A stretch of DNA of 5,520 bases from Streptomyces violaceus (GCA_000715635.1 KL569119.1:43232-48751), one strand, 5' to 3'. Positions 1-5,193 are shown, counted from the stretch's first letter. Translations and numbers: made by a program. The notes: generated by a model from the letters alone, not told the origin.

Positions 1-90
1 GGCTGGGACACCGCGGCCGCCGCCACGGCGGAGGTCTACACGGCCGCGATGCAGGCGCACCGCCGTCGCGTACGCTCGCACCATGGGTGA
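1..90 (+). CDS. mshA: C-terminal end of a glycosyltransferase, probably MshA (partial)
   Basis: Frame 1 is open from the first base to a TGA at 88-90, giving 29 residues that begin GWDTAAAATAEVY and end RRRVRSHHG. A Trp followed by an Ala-rich helix containing a VY pair and then a basic tail is what I recall at the C-terminus of Streptomyces MshA. MshA is the cytoplasmic D-inositol-3-phosphate glycosyltransferase that transfers GlcNAc from UDP-GlcNAc in the first step of mycothiol synthesis. The catalytic GT-B part lies outside the window, so the assignment rests on this short tail plus my memory that a YbjN-domain gene follows mshA in streptomycetes. The stop overlaps the next gene's start by 8 bases, which suggests translational coupling. 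It could be another GT4 glycosyltransferase. Confidence 0.6.
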   Translation, partial: GWDTAAAATAEVYTAAMQAHRRRVRSHHG

Positions 91-586
91 GACCGGTCAG
101 GAACAGCGCGCGGCACAGGTCATCGAGGGAGTGCTGAAGGACGCCGACCTGGAGTGGGAGAGCCCCGAGCCCGGCACGTACGTCGCGCAGCTCCCCGGCA
201 CCCGCAAGCTCAAGACCACGGTCTCCCTGATCGTCGGCCGCCACTCCCTCTCCCTGAACGCCTTCGTCATCCGCCACCCCGACGAGAACGAACCGGCCGT
301 CCACCGCTGGCTGCTGGAACGCAACCTCAAGCTCTACGGCGTGAGTTACGCCGTCGACCAGCACGGCGACGTCTACGTCACCGGCCGGCTCTCCCTCGCC
401 GCCGTCACCGCTGAGGAACTGGACCGCCTGCTCGGCCAGGTCCTGGAAGCGGCGGACGGCAGCTTCAACACCCTGCTGGAGCTGGGCTTCGCCTCGGCGA
501 TCCGCAAGGAGTACGAGTGGCGGGTGTCGCGGGGTGAGTCGACGCGCAACCTGGACGCGTTCGCGCACCTGACGCGACGCCCCTAG
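83..586 (+). CDS. YbjN domain-containing protein
   Basis: This is a 167-residue soluble protein with no signal peptide or membrane segment. It resembles the actinobacterial YbjN family (PF10722, described as a putative sensory-transduction regulator of unknown mechanism). An N-terminal helix (residues 7-20) is followed by a YVAQLPG-type strand and KLKTTVSLIVGRHSLSLNAFVIR (about 42-64, beta strands). The central NEPAVHRWLLERNLKLYGVSYAVD (about 69-92) is a typical YbjN signature. Next come the strand VYVTGRLSL (97-105) and a C-terminal helix starting EELDRLLGQVLEAAD. No Shine-Dalgarno sequence precedes ATG 83, and the start overlaps the upstream stop, so translation probably depends on reinitiation from the MshA-like gene. 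The gene ends at TAG 584-586, overlapping the convergent regulator by 4 bases. Function is unknown; the family resembles type III secretion chaperones in fold. Confidence 0.85.
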   Translation: MGETGQEQRAAQVIEGVLKDADLEWESPEPGTYVAQLPGTRKLKTTVSLIVGRHSLSLNAFVIRHPDENEPAVHRWLLERNLKLYGVSYAVDQHGDVYVTGRLSLAAVTAEELDRLLGQVLEAADGSFNTLLELGFASAIRKEYEWRVSRGESTRNLDAFAHLTRRP

Positions 587-1395
587 CTCGTTCTGTATCG
601 CCCGGGCGGCACCCCCACGAGCTTCCGGAAGTGCCGGGTGAGATGGGACTGGTCGTAGAACCCGGTCGCCGCCGCCACCTCGCTCGGCGTCTGCCCCTCG
701 AGCAGCAGTCGCCGGGCGCGGCCCACGCGCAGGGACGTCAGGTACTGGTGCGGGGCGATGCCGTAGGCGGCACTGAACGCCCGTACGAGATGGGCCGGAT
801 GGGCACCGATGAGCACGGACGCCTCACGGAGCTCCATCCCCTCCACGACCCGCTCGTCCAGCAGTTCGCGCAGCCGGCGTGCGAGGGCGGGATCGGCAGG
901 ACGTGGGGAAGCGGGGTCGCCCCGCAGATGCCCGCGCAGCCGCTCCCCGACGAACATCAGCCTGCTCTCGGCCTCCAGCTCCTCACCGGGCCGCACCAGT
1001 GTGCCGTGCAACTGTCCGACGCGCCGCCGCAACAGCGGATCGCGCAGGTCGGGCCGGTCGACGGCGGCCCCGATGAGCTCGTCACCGAGATACGTCCCGT
1101 CGAGATACAGGACCCGCTTGCGGAAGCCCTCCGGGGAGACGGGAGAGCCGTTGTGCGGCACATGCGGCGGCAGCAGCGACACGGTGTCGTGCGGCGTGCC
1201 GTGCTCGTGCCGGTCGAGGTCGTACCGTACGGCGCCGGTGTCGACGATCAGCAGCGTCCAGGCCTCGTGGACGTGCATCGGATACGCGTACTCGGTGAAC
1301 CGCGCGTGGAAGACCTCGACGACACCCGCGACGGAGGGCCGCCAGGCGGAGACGGTCCGGGAGGACCGAGAGGTCCGGGAGGACTCGGAGGCCAT
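583..1395 (-). CDS. AraC-family transcriptional regulator
   Basis: The 270-residue product has an N-terminal cupin-like sensor (AraC_binding) and a C-terminal AraC/XylS double helix-turn-helix. The sensor part contains PMHVHEAWTLLIVDTGAVRYDL (about 39-60) with His41 and His43, and LLPPHVPHNG (about 74-83) with His78 and His81, the usual arginine/cupin-type strand pattern. The DNA-binding part covers roughly residues 170-270. Its first HTH includes LREASVLIGAHPAHLVRAF and its second includes SEVAAATGFYDQSHLTRHFRK, ending with the GVPPGRYR motif typical of the family. ATG 1395 is preferred because the longer frame to 1551 adds residues read from the antisense of the neighbouring DUF2000 gene. 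No clear ribosome-binding site precedes it, so it may be leaderless. It diverges from the DUF2000 gene and probably controls it and itself. The inducer cannot be read from the sequence. Confidence 0.93.
   Translation of the reverse strand: MASESSRTSRSSRTVSAWRPSVAGVVEVFHARFTEYAYPMHVHEAWTLLIVDTGAVRYDLDRHEHGTPHDTVSLLPPHVPHNGSPVSPEGFRKRVLYLDGTYLGDELIGAAVDRPDLRDPLLRRRVGQLHGTLVRPGEELEAESRLMFVGERLRGHLRGDPASPRPADPALARRLRELLDERVVEGMELREASVLIGAHPAHLVRAFSAAYGIAPHQYLTSLRVGRARRLLLEGQTPSEVAAATGFYDQSHLTRHFRKLVGVPPGRYRTS
1354..1389 (-). repeat. 18-bp imperfect tandem repeat within the regulator's N-terminus
   Basis: On the plus strand GGTCCGGGAGGAC occurs at 1354 and again at 1372, with the whole 18-bp units agreeing at about 15 of 18 positions. 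On the coding (minus) strand it encodes a Ser/Arg-rich stretch, SSRT-SR-SSRT, at residues 5-14 of the AraC-family protein. The unit is a multiple of three, so a change in copy number would keep the frame. It lies upstream of the conserved sensor domain and so probably tolerates variation. It may equally act as DNA, since it sits next to the divergent promoter region. Confidence 0.6.
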
Positions 1396-1444
1396 GCAAA
1401 AAACGTACAAGACCCTGGCGGGGGCTGCCGGGCACGCTCGCATC
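1396..1444. promoter_or_regulatory. 49-bp divergent control region, AraC-family gene / DUF2000 gene
   Basis: Only 49 bases separate the two divergent starts. The region contains a run of six A (1398-1403), and no Shine-Dalgarno sequence for either gene. On the minus strand TACGTT (1407 to 1402) fits the TAnnnT -10 consensus and ends 6 bases before ATG 1395, the spacing expected for a leaderless transcript starting at the A of ATG. No good -35 element is seen 16-18 bases further upstream. On the plus strand I find no convincing -10. The brevity implies that the promoters overlap each other or the coding sequences. This is a candidate only. Confidence 0.35.
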
Positions 1445-1891
1445 ATGAACACCGAACCATCCACGAAGCCGGTCGAGCCGATCCGCTTCGACACGAAGAT
1501 CGCCGTGCTGCTGCGCGAGGACCTCGAGCAGTGGCAGCGCCTCAACGTCACATCGTTCCTGGTCAGCGGCCTGGGTTCGCAGCTCCCCGAGGTGATCGGC
1601 GAACCGTACGAGGACGCGGACGGCGTGCCCTACCTGCCGATGTTCCGCCAGCCGGTCATGGTCTTCGAGGCCACGAAGGAAACCCTGGCCACGGCCCACA
1701 CCAGGGCCCTGTCCCGCTCCCTGCCCCGCGCGCTCTTCACGTCCGACCTGTTCTCGACGGGCAACGACCGCGACAACCGCGCGGCCGTACGGGCGGTGCC
1801 GACGGCGGACCTGGACCTGGTGGGCCTCGCGGTCTACGGCCCGAAGAACGCGGTGGACAAGGTGGTGAAGGGGGCACGGATGCACCCGTGA
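1445..1891 (+). CDS. DUF2000 domain-containing protein
   Basis: The 148-residue protein matches the DUF2000 family (PF09391) along nearly its whole length. The core begins FDTKIAVLLREDLEQWQRLN (about 15-34) and continues VTSFLVSGLG, then GEPYEDADGVPYLPMFRQP (about 52-70), the most recognisable part, then VMVFEATKETL. The C-terminal half runs from a helix (THTRALSRSLPRAL-like, after residue 78) to a final strand DLVGLAVYGPKNAVDKVVKG. The family is small, cytoplasmic and of unknown biochemical role; I recall its fold being compared with peptidyl-tRNA hydrolase 2, which I cannot verify here. An in-frame ATG at 1394 would add 17 unconserved residues and overlap the regulator's start, so 1445 is chosen. 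The divergent AraC-family gene is the likely controller. The stop at 1889-1891 falls inside a heptamer repeat. Confidence 0.88.
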   Translation: MNTEPSTKPVEPIRFDTKIAVLLREDLEQWQRLNVTSFLVSGLGSQLPEVIGEPYEDADGVPYLPMFRQPVMVFEATKETLATAHTRALSRSLPRALFTSDLFSTGNDRDNRAAVRAVPTADLDLVGLAVYGPKNAVDKVVKGARMHP

Positions 1892-1939
1892 CCCGTGACC
1901 CGTGGCCCGTGGCCCGTGGCCCGTGACCCCTGGCCCGTC
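1884..1939 (+). repeat. Heptamer tandem array, (A/G)CCCGTG x 8
   Basis: Eight consecutive 7-bp units run without interruption: three ACCCGTG (1884-1904), three GCCCGTG (1905-1925), then the degenerate ACCCCTG and GCCCGTC (to 1939). The first unit contributes the last codons of the DUF2000 gene, and the TGA stop spans the junction of units 1 and 2. Copy-number change downstream of that point therefore leaves the protein intact. The unit is not self-complementary and forms no hairpin, so it is unlike a terminator. Slipped-strand replication is the simplest origin. Confidence 0.9.
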
Positions 1940-2033
1940 GCGCCGGCGGAGGCGACCAAAGTCGGGGGCACGTAGACCAACGGCTGATGACAGGGCGGAC
2001 GTCAGGTCCCGAGACTCGTTCCATGGAGGAAGC

Positions 2034-2057
2034 CAGGAAGGTTCGCAGGAAGGTTCA
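2034..2057 (+). promoter_or_regulatory. Ribosome-binding site of the YqeB-like gene, in a 12-bp tandem duplication
   Basis: CAGGAAGGTTCG (2034-2045) is followed directly by CAGGAAGGTTCA (2046-2057), identical at 11 of 12 positions. The second copy puts AGGAAGG (2047-2053) five bases before ATG 2059, a good Shine-Dalgarno position. This favours 2059 over the in-frame ATGs at 1987 and 2023. The first copy lies 12 bases further out and is too far to serve that start. Confidence 0.7.
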
Positions 2058-2058
2058 C

Positions 2059-2757
2059 ATGGGAAAGAGGCCCGTTCCGCCGGGGGACAAGTCCACGGAA
2101 CTCGCGGAATCGGCATGGGCCATCGTGCTCTTCTGCGTCGCCTGCGGTGCCGTCGCCGGCGCACTGCTCCCTCTCCTCGCCCGCGGGCTGCTGATGCTCC
2201 CGTGGGCACCGCTGGAGGGCCCCGCCGAACTGCTGACCTCGATCCCGGAACCCGCCCTCACCCTCGGCACGGTCGCGGTGGGGGCGCTCGGCGGCCTCCT
2301 GCTCGGCTTCACCGCCGTGCACGAGTCGCTGTCGGTGAGCATCTCCGCCACACACCTGACCCTCACCATCAGGGAGACCACGCGGGAGTTCGCCCGCGAG
2401 GAGATCGCGGTGCTGTTCAGGGACGGCAAGCACTTCGTGGTGCTGGCCCCGGACAGCAGGGAACTGGCCCGGGAACACTGCGGCCTGCCCTGGTCCCGTC
2501 TGACCGACACCCTCGCCGCGCACGGCTACCCCTGGGCCGAGGAGGACCCGTACCGCGCCGAGTTCCGCCGCTGGGTCCCCGGCACCCCCGGCCTCCCCGA
2601 GGGCGCGGACGCCCTGCTCAGGGCACGCGCCCAGGCACGAAAGAGCGAGGACGACGCCGGGGATGCCCGGGAGCTGCGCGGTGAACTGCTCCGGCTCGGC
2701 GTGGTCGTACGGGACGAGGAGAAGCGGCAGTACTGGCGGCTGGCGCGACGGAGCTGA
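2059..2757 (+). CDS. YqeB-like membrane protein with two TM helices and a cytoplasmic domain
   Basis: The 232-residue product has a polar N-terminus, then two hydrophobic segments: about residues 19-40 (AWAIVLFCVACGAVAGALLPLL) and about 66-87 (ALTLGTVAVGALGGLLLGF). A segment of alternating strands follows (about 90-140: SLSVSISATHLTLTI, then EIAVLFRDGKHFVVLAPD), which looks like a small PH-like beta domain. The C-terminal part contains LAAHGYPWAEEDPY and FRRWVPGTPGLPEGADALLRAR, a pattern I associate with actinobacterial 'YqeB family' proteins. A charged tail follows, consistent with a cytoplasmic end. No catalytic residues are evident and the role is unknown. The start at 2059 is supported by a Shine-Dalgarno sequence. 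The lipoprotein gene starts 56 bases downstream on the same strand, so the two could be co-transcribed, although the second has its own ribosome-binding site. Confidence 0.8.
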   Translation: MGKRPVPPGDKSTELAESAWAIVLFCVACGAVAGALLPLLARGLLMLPWAPLEGPAELLTSIPEPALTLGTVAVGALGGLLLGFTAVHESLSVSISATHLTLTIRETTREFAREEIAVLFRDGKHFVVLAPDSRELAREHCGLPWSRLTDTLAAHGYPWAEEDPYRAEFRRWVPGTPGLPEGADALLRARAQARKSEDDAGDARELRGELLRLGVVVRDEEKRQYWRLARRS

Positions 2758-2800
2758 CGCGCAGGCGCCCGGGGGCCCTCGCAGCGATAGCATCCGCCGC

Positions 2801-2806
2801 GGGAGG
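2801..2806 (+). promoter_or_regulatory. Shine-Dalgarno GGGAGG that selects a GTG start
   Basis: GGGAGG ends one base before ATG 2808 but seven bases before the in-frame GTG at 2814. A one-base spacer is too short for initiation, whereas seven is near optimal. The lipoprotein therefore most likely begins at GTG 2814, two codons shorter than the longest frame. Confidence 0.7.
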
Positions 2807-2813
2807 AATGCCC

Positions 2814-3827
2814 GTGACCCGCATACCCGGCTTACGTGTCCTGCTCGTACCCTTCGTCCCCCTCGTCGCCACGGCGGCGGTTGCCGGCTGCGCGGGCCGG
2901 GGCCAGGACGCGGCGCCGGACAGGGAACACTCCCCGGCCGCATCGGCACCTCGCCCGGCCATCCACTTCGGTACGGACGGCGATCGCGCGCTGGTCCCCG
3001 GCGGCCCGCCGCTCCCCTTCCGCGTCTCCGTCGCCGGCCTCACCGAGGCGCAGGCAGCGCGGCGCGTACTGGCGCTCTACATCGGCACGGTCCCCGACAG
3101 GCTTCAGATCCGCGAAGACGGAACGTGGCGCGATGTGCCGCTCCAGTGGACCAACGAGCAGGACGACGACGGGGAGTTCGCGGCCGTGCTGCCGCTCTCG
3201 CACCGCGGCAAGGCGCGGAAGCGGATCGAGTTCCGGATCTTCACCGCCGATCAGCGGCGCAGCTACGTGGACGGACAGGTCCCTGCCGTGGCCGACACCA
3301 TCGCCGCGCAGCTGGCACTGGCCCGGAAAGGCTGGGTTCCGGATACCCACCCGGCGGCGTCCGCGTCACGTGTGCGTCTTCCGGTGGACCCCACTCACCT
3401 CGCCATCGAGGTCCCGCAGTTGCTCAGGGCGACCGAGGGTGGTCCACCCGTGGAGTGGCAGGTGCGAGTACGCAACGTGGCGGGCAAGCTCACCCGCTCC
3501 GGCCTGCGCATCGCGATCACCCTGAGCCCCGGCGCGGCCGGCCGGTCGGTCAGCCGCCTGCACTGGTCGATCGACCAGGGGGGCCGCTGGACCGACCTGA
3601 CGGGCCGGGCGCACGTAGAGACGGACGAGTTCGCCCTCGCGCCCGGTGAATCCCGCACGGTCCGCATCCGCATCGCTCTGCCGACCGGAGCCACGTCGAA
3701 GAACACCGGCGACCTCGCCGCGGCCCTGTCCGCAGCGGTATCGGCCCCTTGGTGGCCCTCCGACCCGGACGAACCCTCGGGGGTCTCCCTCGACGCGGAG
3801 TCCACGAACGTCCTGGCCCAGGGCTAG
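2814..3827 (+). CDS. Putative secreted lipoprotein with two similar beta-rich domains
   Basis: From GTG 2814 the product has 337 residues; the longest frame (ATG 2808) has 339. It begins with a lipoprotein signal peptide: TRIPGLR, a hydrophobic stretch, then the lipobox AVAGC with Cys26 as the lipidation site. An Ala/Pro/charged linker follows (to about residue 45). I recognise no named family. Two regions look alike. Region A (about 67-145) has FRVSVAGLT, a strand LALYIG, EDGTWRDV and a final basic strand RKRIEFRI. Region B (about 213-291) has WQVRVRNVAGKLT, LRIAITLSP, QGGRWTDL and RTVRIRIAL. Each therefore carries a (D/G)GxWxD motif, at Trp105 and Trp259, suggesting duplicated Ig-like sandwiches. 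The protein should sit on the outer face of the membrane. Codon 7 is TTA, predicting dependence on the bldA tRNA. It ends 22 bases from the convergent SnoaL-like gene. It may work with the YqeB-like membrane protein upstream (inference). Confidence 0.85.
   Translation: MTRIPGLRVLLVPFVPLVATAAVAGCAGRGQDAAPDREHSPAASAPRPAIHFGTDGDRALVPGGPPLPFRVSVAGLTEAQAARRVLALYIGTVPDRLQIREDGTWRDVPLQWTNEQDDDGEFAAVLPLSHRGKARKRIEFRIFTADQRRSYVDGQVPAVADTIAAQLALARKGWVPDTHPAASASRVRLPVDPTHLAIEVPQLLRATEGGPPVEWQVRVRNVAGKLTRSGLRIAITLSPGAAGRSVSRLHWSIDQGGRWTDLTGRAHVETDEFALAPGESRTVRIRIALPTGATSKNTGDLAAALSAAVSAPWWPSDPDEPSGVSLDAESTNVLAQG
2832..2834 (+). other. TTA leucine codon (bldA-type control) in the signal peptide
   Basis: The codon series CCC GGC TTA CGT reads P-G-L-R, and TTA is codon 7 from GTG 2814 (codon 9 from ATG 2808). 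I found no other in-frame TTA in the genes of this window. In Streptomyces, TTA is read by the developmentally regulated tRNA-Leu(UAA) encoded by bldA, and such codons tend to lie early in the message. A rare ATA (Ile) codon sits three codons before it. Confidence 0.85.
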
Positions 3828-3849
3828 GGGTGCTGTTCGGGGACGTTGG

Positions 3850-4269
3850 TCACGGGGTGCAGGCCTCGGCGATCGACAGGCTGTTCTCGTAGAGGTGGTG
3901 CCGCGTGATCCGCCCGCCCTCGACGGTGAGCCGCAGCGCGAACGGCCCCTCGAAGGACTTCCCCGTCGCCCGTACGGTCCCCGACAGATGCCCCGTCAGC
4001 ACAGCGTCGTTCCCGTCCACGAGAAAGGCGTCGACAGAGGCCCGGGCATCCTCGGGCACGGTGTACTCCATCAACTCCTCTGCTTGCGCGGCACACTCGG
4101 CAGCGGTGGACCGCGGACGTATCCACGGCACTCCCGGATTCTCGGCGAGCACCCAGTCGACCTTGTCGGCGAAGAGCGCGGTGAGCCCCTCGATGTCCCC
4201 GGCGAGACGGAGCTCGAGGAACTTCTGAACGGTGGCCCGGGTGGCGTCGGCTGTGGTGGTAGGCGTCAT
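3850..4269 (-). CDS. SnoaL-like / NTF2-like family protein
   Basis: The 139-residue single-domain protein has the pattern of the NTF2-like superfamily (SnoaL-like). An N-terminal helix TRATVQKFLELRLAGDIEGLTALFA (about 10-34) leads to the strand KVDWVLAENPGVPWI (36-50), as in members whose cone-shaped pocket is lined by Trp residues. A helix then runs through AAECAAQAEELMEYT. The long C-terminal sheet includes VDAFLVDGNDAVLTGHLSGTV, FALRLTVEGGRITRHHLYENS and the ending SLSIAEA. Members include small-molecule isomerases, cyclases and binding proteins, so a substrate cannot be named. ATG 4269 has no obvious Shine-Dalgarno sequence. The DinB-family gene lies 67 bases upstream on the same strand, so a two-gene transcript is possible. 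No signal peptide is present. Confidence 0.85.
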   Translation of the reverse strand: MTPTTTADATRATVQKFLELRLAGDIEGLTALFADKVDWVLAENPGVPWIRPRSTAAECAAQAEELMEYTVPEDARASVDAFLVDGNDAVLTGHLSGTVRATGKSFEGPFALRLTVEGGRITRHHLYENSLSIAEACTP

Positions 4270-4305
4270 GAAGCCCAGAGTGCCGGGACACCGCAGGAGC
4301 GTCGA

Positions 4306-4320
4306 TTACGTCCCAGGTAA
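4306..4320. promoter_or_regulatory. Short dyad TTAC-N7-GTAA between the DinB and SnoaL-like genes
   Basis: In the 67-bp spacer, TTAC (4306-4309) and GTAA (4317-4320) form an inverted pair centred about 44 bases upstream of the SnoaL-like start. The octamer GCGTCGAT also occurs twice, beginning at 4299 and 4330, 31 bases apart (about three helical turns); the second copy reaches the DinB stop. This AT-containing patch stands out from its GC-rich surroundings and could be an operator or promoter part, but arms of four bases are weak evidence. Confidence 0.25.
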
Positions 4321-4336
4321 GGAGACTCGGCGTCGA

Positions 4337-4954
4337 TCACTGCCCGACGCGGCCGTCGATCAGCTCGCGCAGCAGGTCGGCGTGACCGCAGTGCCGCGCG
4401 TACTCCGCGATCTGCGCCACCAGGACGTCGCGCAGCTGATGTTGCCCACCGGGTTCGGGCCCGAGGTCGGAGAACCCGGCGTTCAGGGTGGTGAGATCGT
4501 CGACGCCGGCCAGGTACCGATCGGTCCGTTCCACCTCGACCCGCCACTGCCGCCAGGCATCGTCCACGACCTCCGGGTCGGCGACCGCGCCGTTCCAGTC
4601 GCCGTCGCGGTCCTCATCGGTCCGGTACAGCTTCGGCGCGTCCTCACCGGCCATCACCCGCCGAAAATGCCGCTCCCCCTCGGCCATGTGCCGCACCAGC
4701 CCGAGCAGGGACATCGTGGACGGTGGGACGGACCGCAGGGCCATCTGCTCGGCGTCCAGGCCGGCGCACTTCATTTCCAGGGTCAGTCGGTAGTAGCGCA
4801 GATTCTCGAGCAGCGTCCCACGCTCATCGACGGCATCGACATCGACTTCGGTCTCGCGGGGGTCATCATCCGGATCAATCCACATGTCGGGATAGATGGT
4901 CGACCGCGTCCACCGAGCCACGGCTCGTTCATGGGTGTGCTCATCCGAGACCAT
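4337..4954 (-). CDS. DinB family protein (DUF664-type), putative metal- and thiol-dependent enzyme
   Basis: The 205-residue protein matches the DinB/DUF664 four-helix-bundle family common in actinomycetes. Visible signatures are WTRSTIYPDMW (15-25), a helix TLLENLRYYRLTLEMKCAGLD (47-67), RSVPPSTMSLLGLVRHMAE (74-92), and the C-terminal IAEYARHCGHADLLRELIDG (182-201) ending RVGQ. The likely metal ligands are His89, His188 and His191, the three-histidine arrangement known for the DinB superfamily. That superfamily includes bacillithiol S-transferases and the mycothiol-dependent maleylpyruvate isomerase domain, so a thiol-transfer or detoxification role is plausible but not shown. The frame is open upstream to 5248, but that extension is Pro/Arg/His-rich and lies opposite the divergent region, so ATG 4954 is chosen. 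No strong Shine-Dalgarno sequence precedes it. The SnoaL-like gene follows 67 bases downstream. Confidence 0.9.
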   Translation of the reverse strand: MVSDEHTHERAVARWTRSTIYPDMWIDPDDDPRETEVDVDAVDERGTLLENLRYYRLTLEMKCAGLDAEQMALRSVPPSTMSLLGLVRHMAEGERHFRRVMAGEDAPKLYRTDEDRDGDWNGAVADPEVVDDAWRQWRVEVERTDRYLAGVDDLTTLNAGFSDLGPEPGGQHQLRDVLVAQIAEYARHCGHADLLRELIDGRVGQ

Positions 4955-5019
4955 GGGGCATGGTGGACCGGGCGGGAACGGCTCCGCCACCGAATATCGG
5001 GCCTCCGGCGCTACTGCGG

Positions 5020-5056
5020 GAAGCCGCGGCCACGGTGAAGCCTGGCCGCGGGCTTC
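5020..5056. repeat. Strong inverted repeat (stem of about 13 bp, 10-base loop)
   Basis: GAAGCCGCGGCCA (5020-5032) pairs with TGGCCGCGGGCTTC (5043-5056); the arms are exact complements except for one extra G in the right arm. The loop is CGGTGAAGCC. No T-run follows on either strand. It lies between the 5' ends of divergent genes, where a terminator for either is not expected, so it may be an operator, an attenuator-like structure or a barrier between promoters. Confidence 0.75.
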
Positions 5057-5086
5057 GAGCCTGGGCGTGCGACCGTGCGCCGTTGA

Positions 5087-5113
5087 GTACGAGGCGGACG
5101 TGTGGTGTCGTAC
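5087..5113. promoter_or_regulatory. Candidate operator dyad GTACGA-N15-TCGTAC
   Basis: Two perfect 6-bp inverted arms (5087-5092 and 5108-5113) are separated by 15 bases, centred about 94 bases upstream of the PucR-like start. Centre-to-centre spacing is 21 bp, two helical turns, as expected for a dimeric regulator binding one DNA face. Six-base arms could occur by chance. Confidence 0.3.
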
Positions 5114-5193
5114 GTCGTTCGGATGCGGCTGTCGCGGCCGTGGAGCATGGTCGCAGGGCGGCGCCGGGCGGGCGTGGGGACGGGGGATCGCTG

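Larger units (their letters stand above)
4955..5193. other. Divergent intergenic region, DinB-family gene / PucR-like gene
   Basis: This 239-bp non-coding stretch separates two divergent genes and should hold both promoters. It contains a large stem-loop (5020-5056) and a GTACGA/TCGTAC dyad (5087-5113). TTGAGT at 5083 resembles a -35 element for the rightward gene, but the sequence 17 bases later (TGTCGT) is a poor -10. GGGGGA (5182-5187) may be the Shine-Dalgarno sequence of the PucR-like gene. I see no small gene with good coding character. Confidence 0.5.

Noticed and set aside
1394..1444. Upstream ATG at 1394 as the DUF2000 start
   Set aside because: It would add 17 residues with no family similarity, lacks a ribosome-binding site and overlaps the regulator's own ATG.
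631..1926. Long plus-strand open frames across the AraC-family gene
   Set aside because: They are antisense shadows in high-GC DNA. The minus strand encodes a clear AraC-family protein, and the plus-strand products are Pro/Arg/Gly-rich with no domain pattern. Only the C-terminal part of the frame that holds the DUF2000 gene is real.
1937..1956. GTCGC...GCGAC hairpin as terminator of the DUF2000 gene
   Set aside because: The stem is only 5 bp with no T-run, and such pairings are common in DNA of this GC content.
2758..2800. GC-rich palindromic patch (GCCCGGGGGC) after the YqeB-like gene as a terminator
   Set aside because: It is a short self-complementary stretch with little room for a loop and no T-run, so it does not support a terminator call.
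3828..3849. Bidirectional terminator between the lipoprotein and SnoaL-like genes
   Set aside because: The 22-bp spacer has no inverted repeat of useful length and no T-run.
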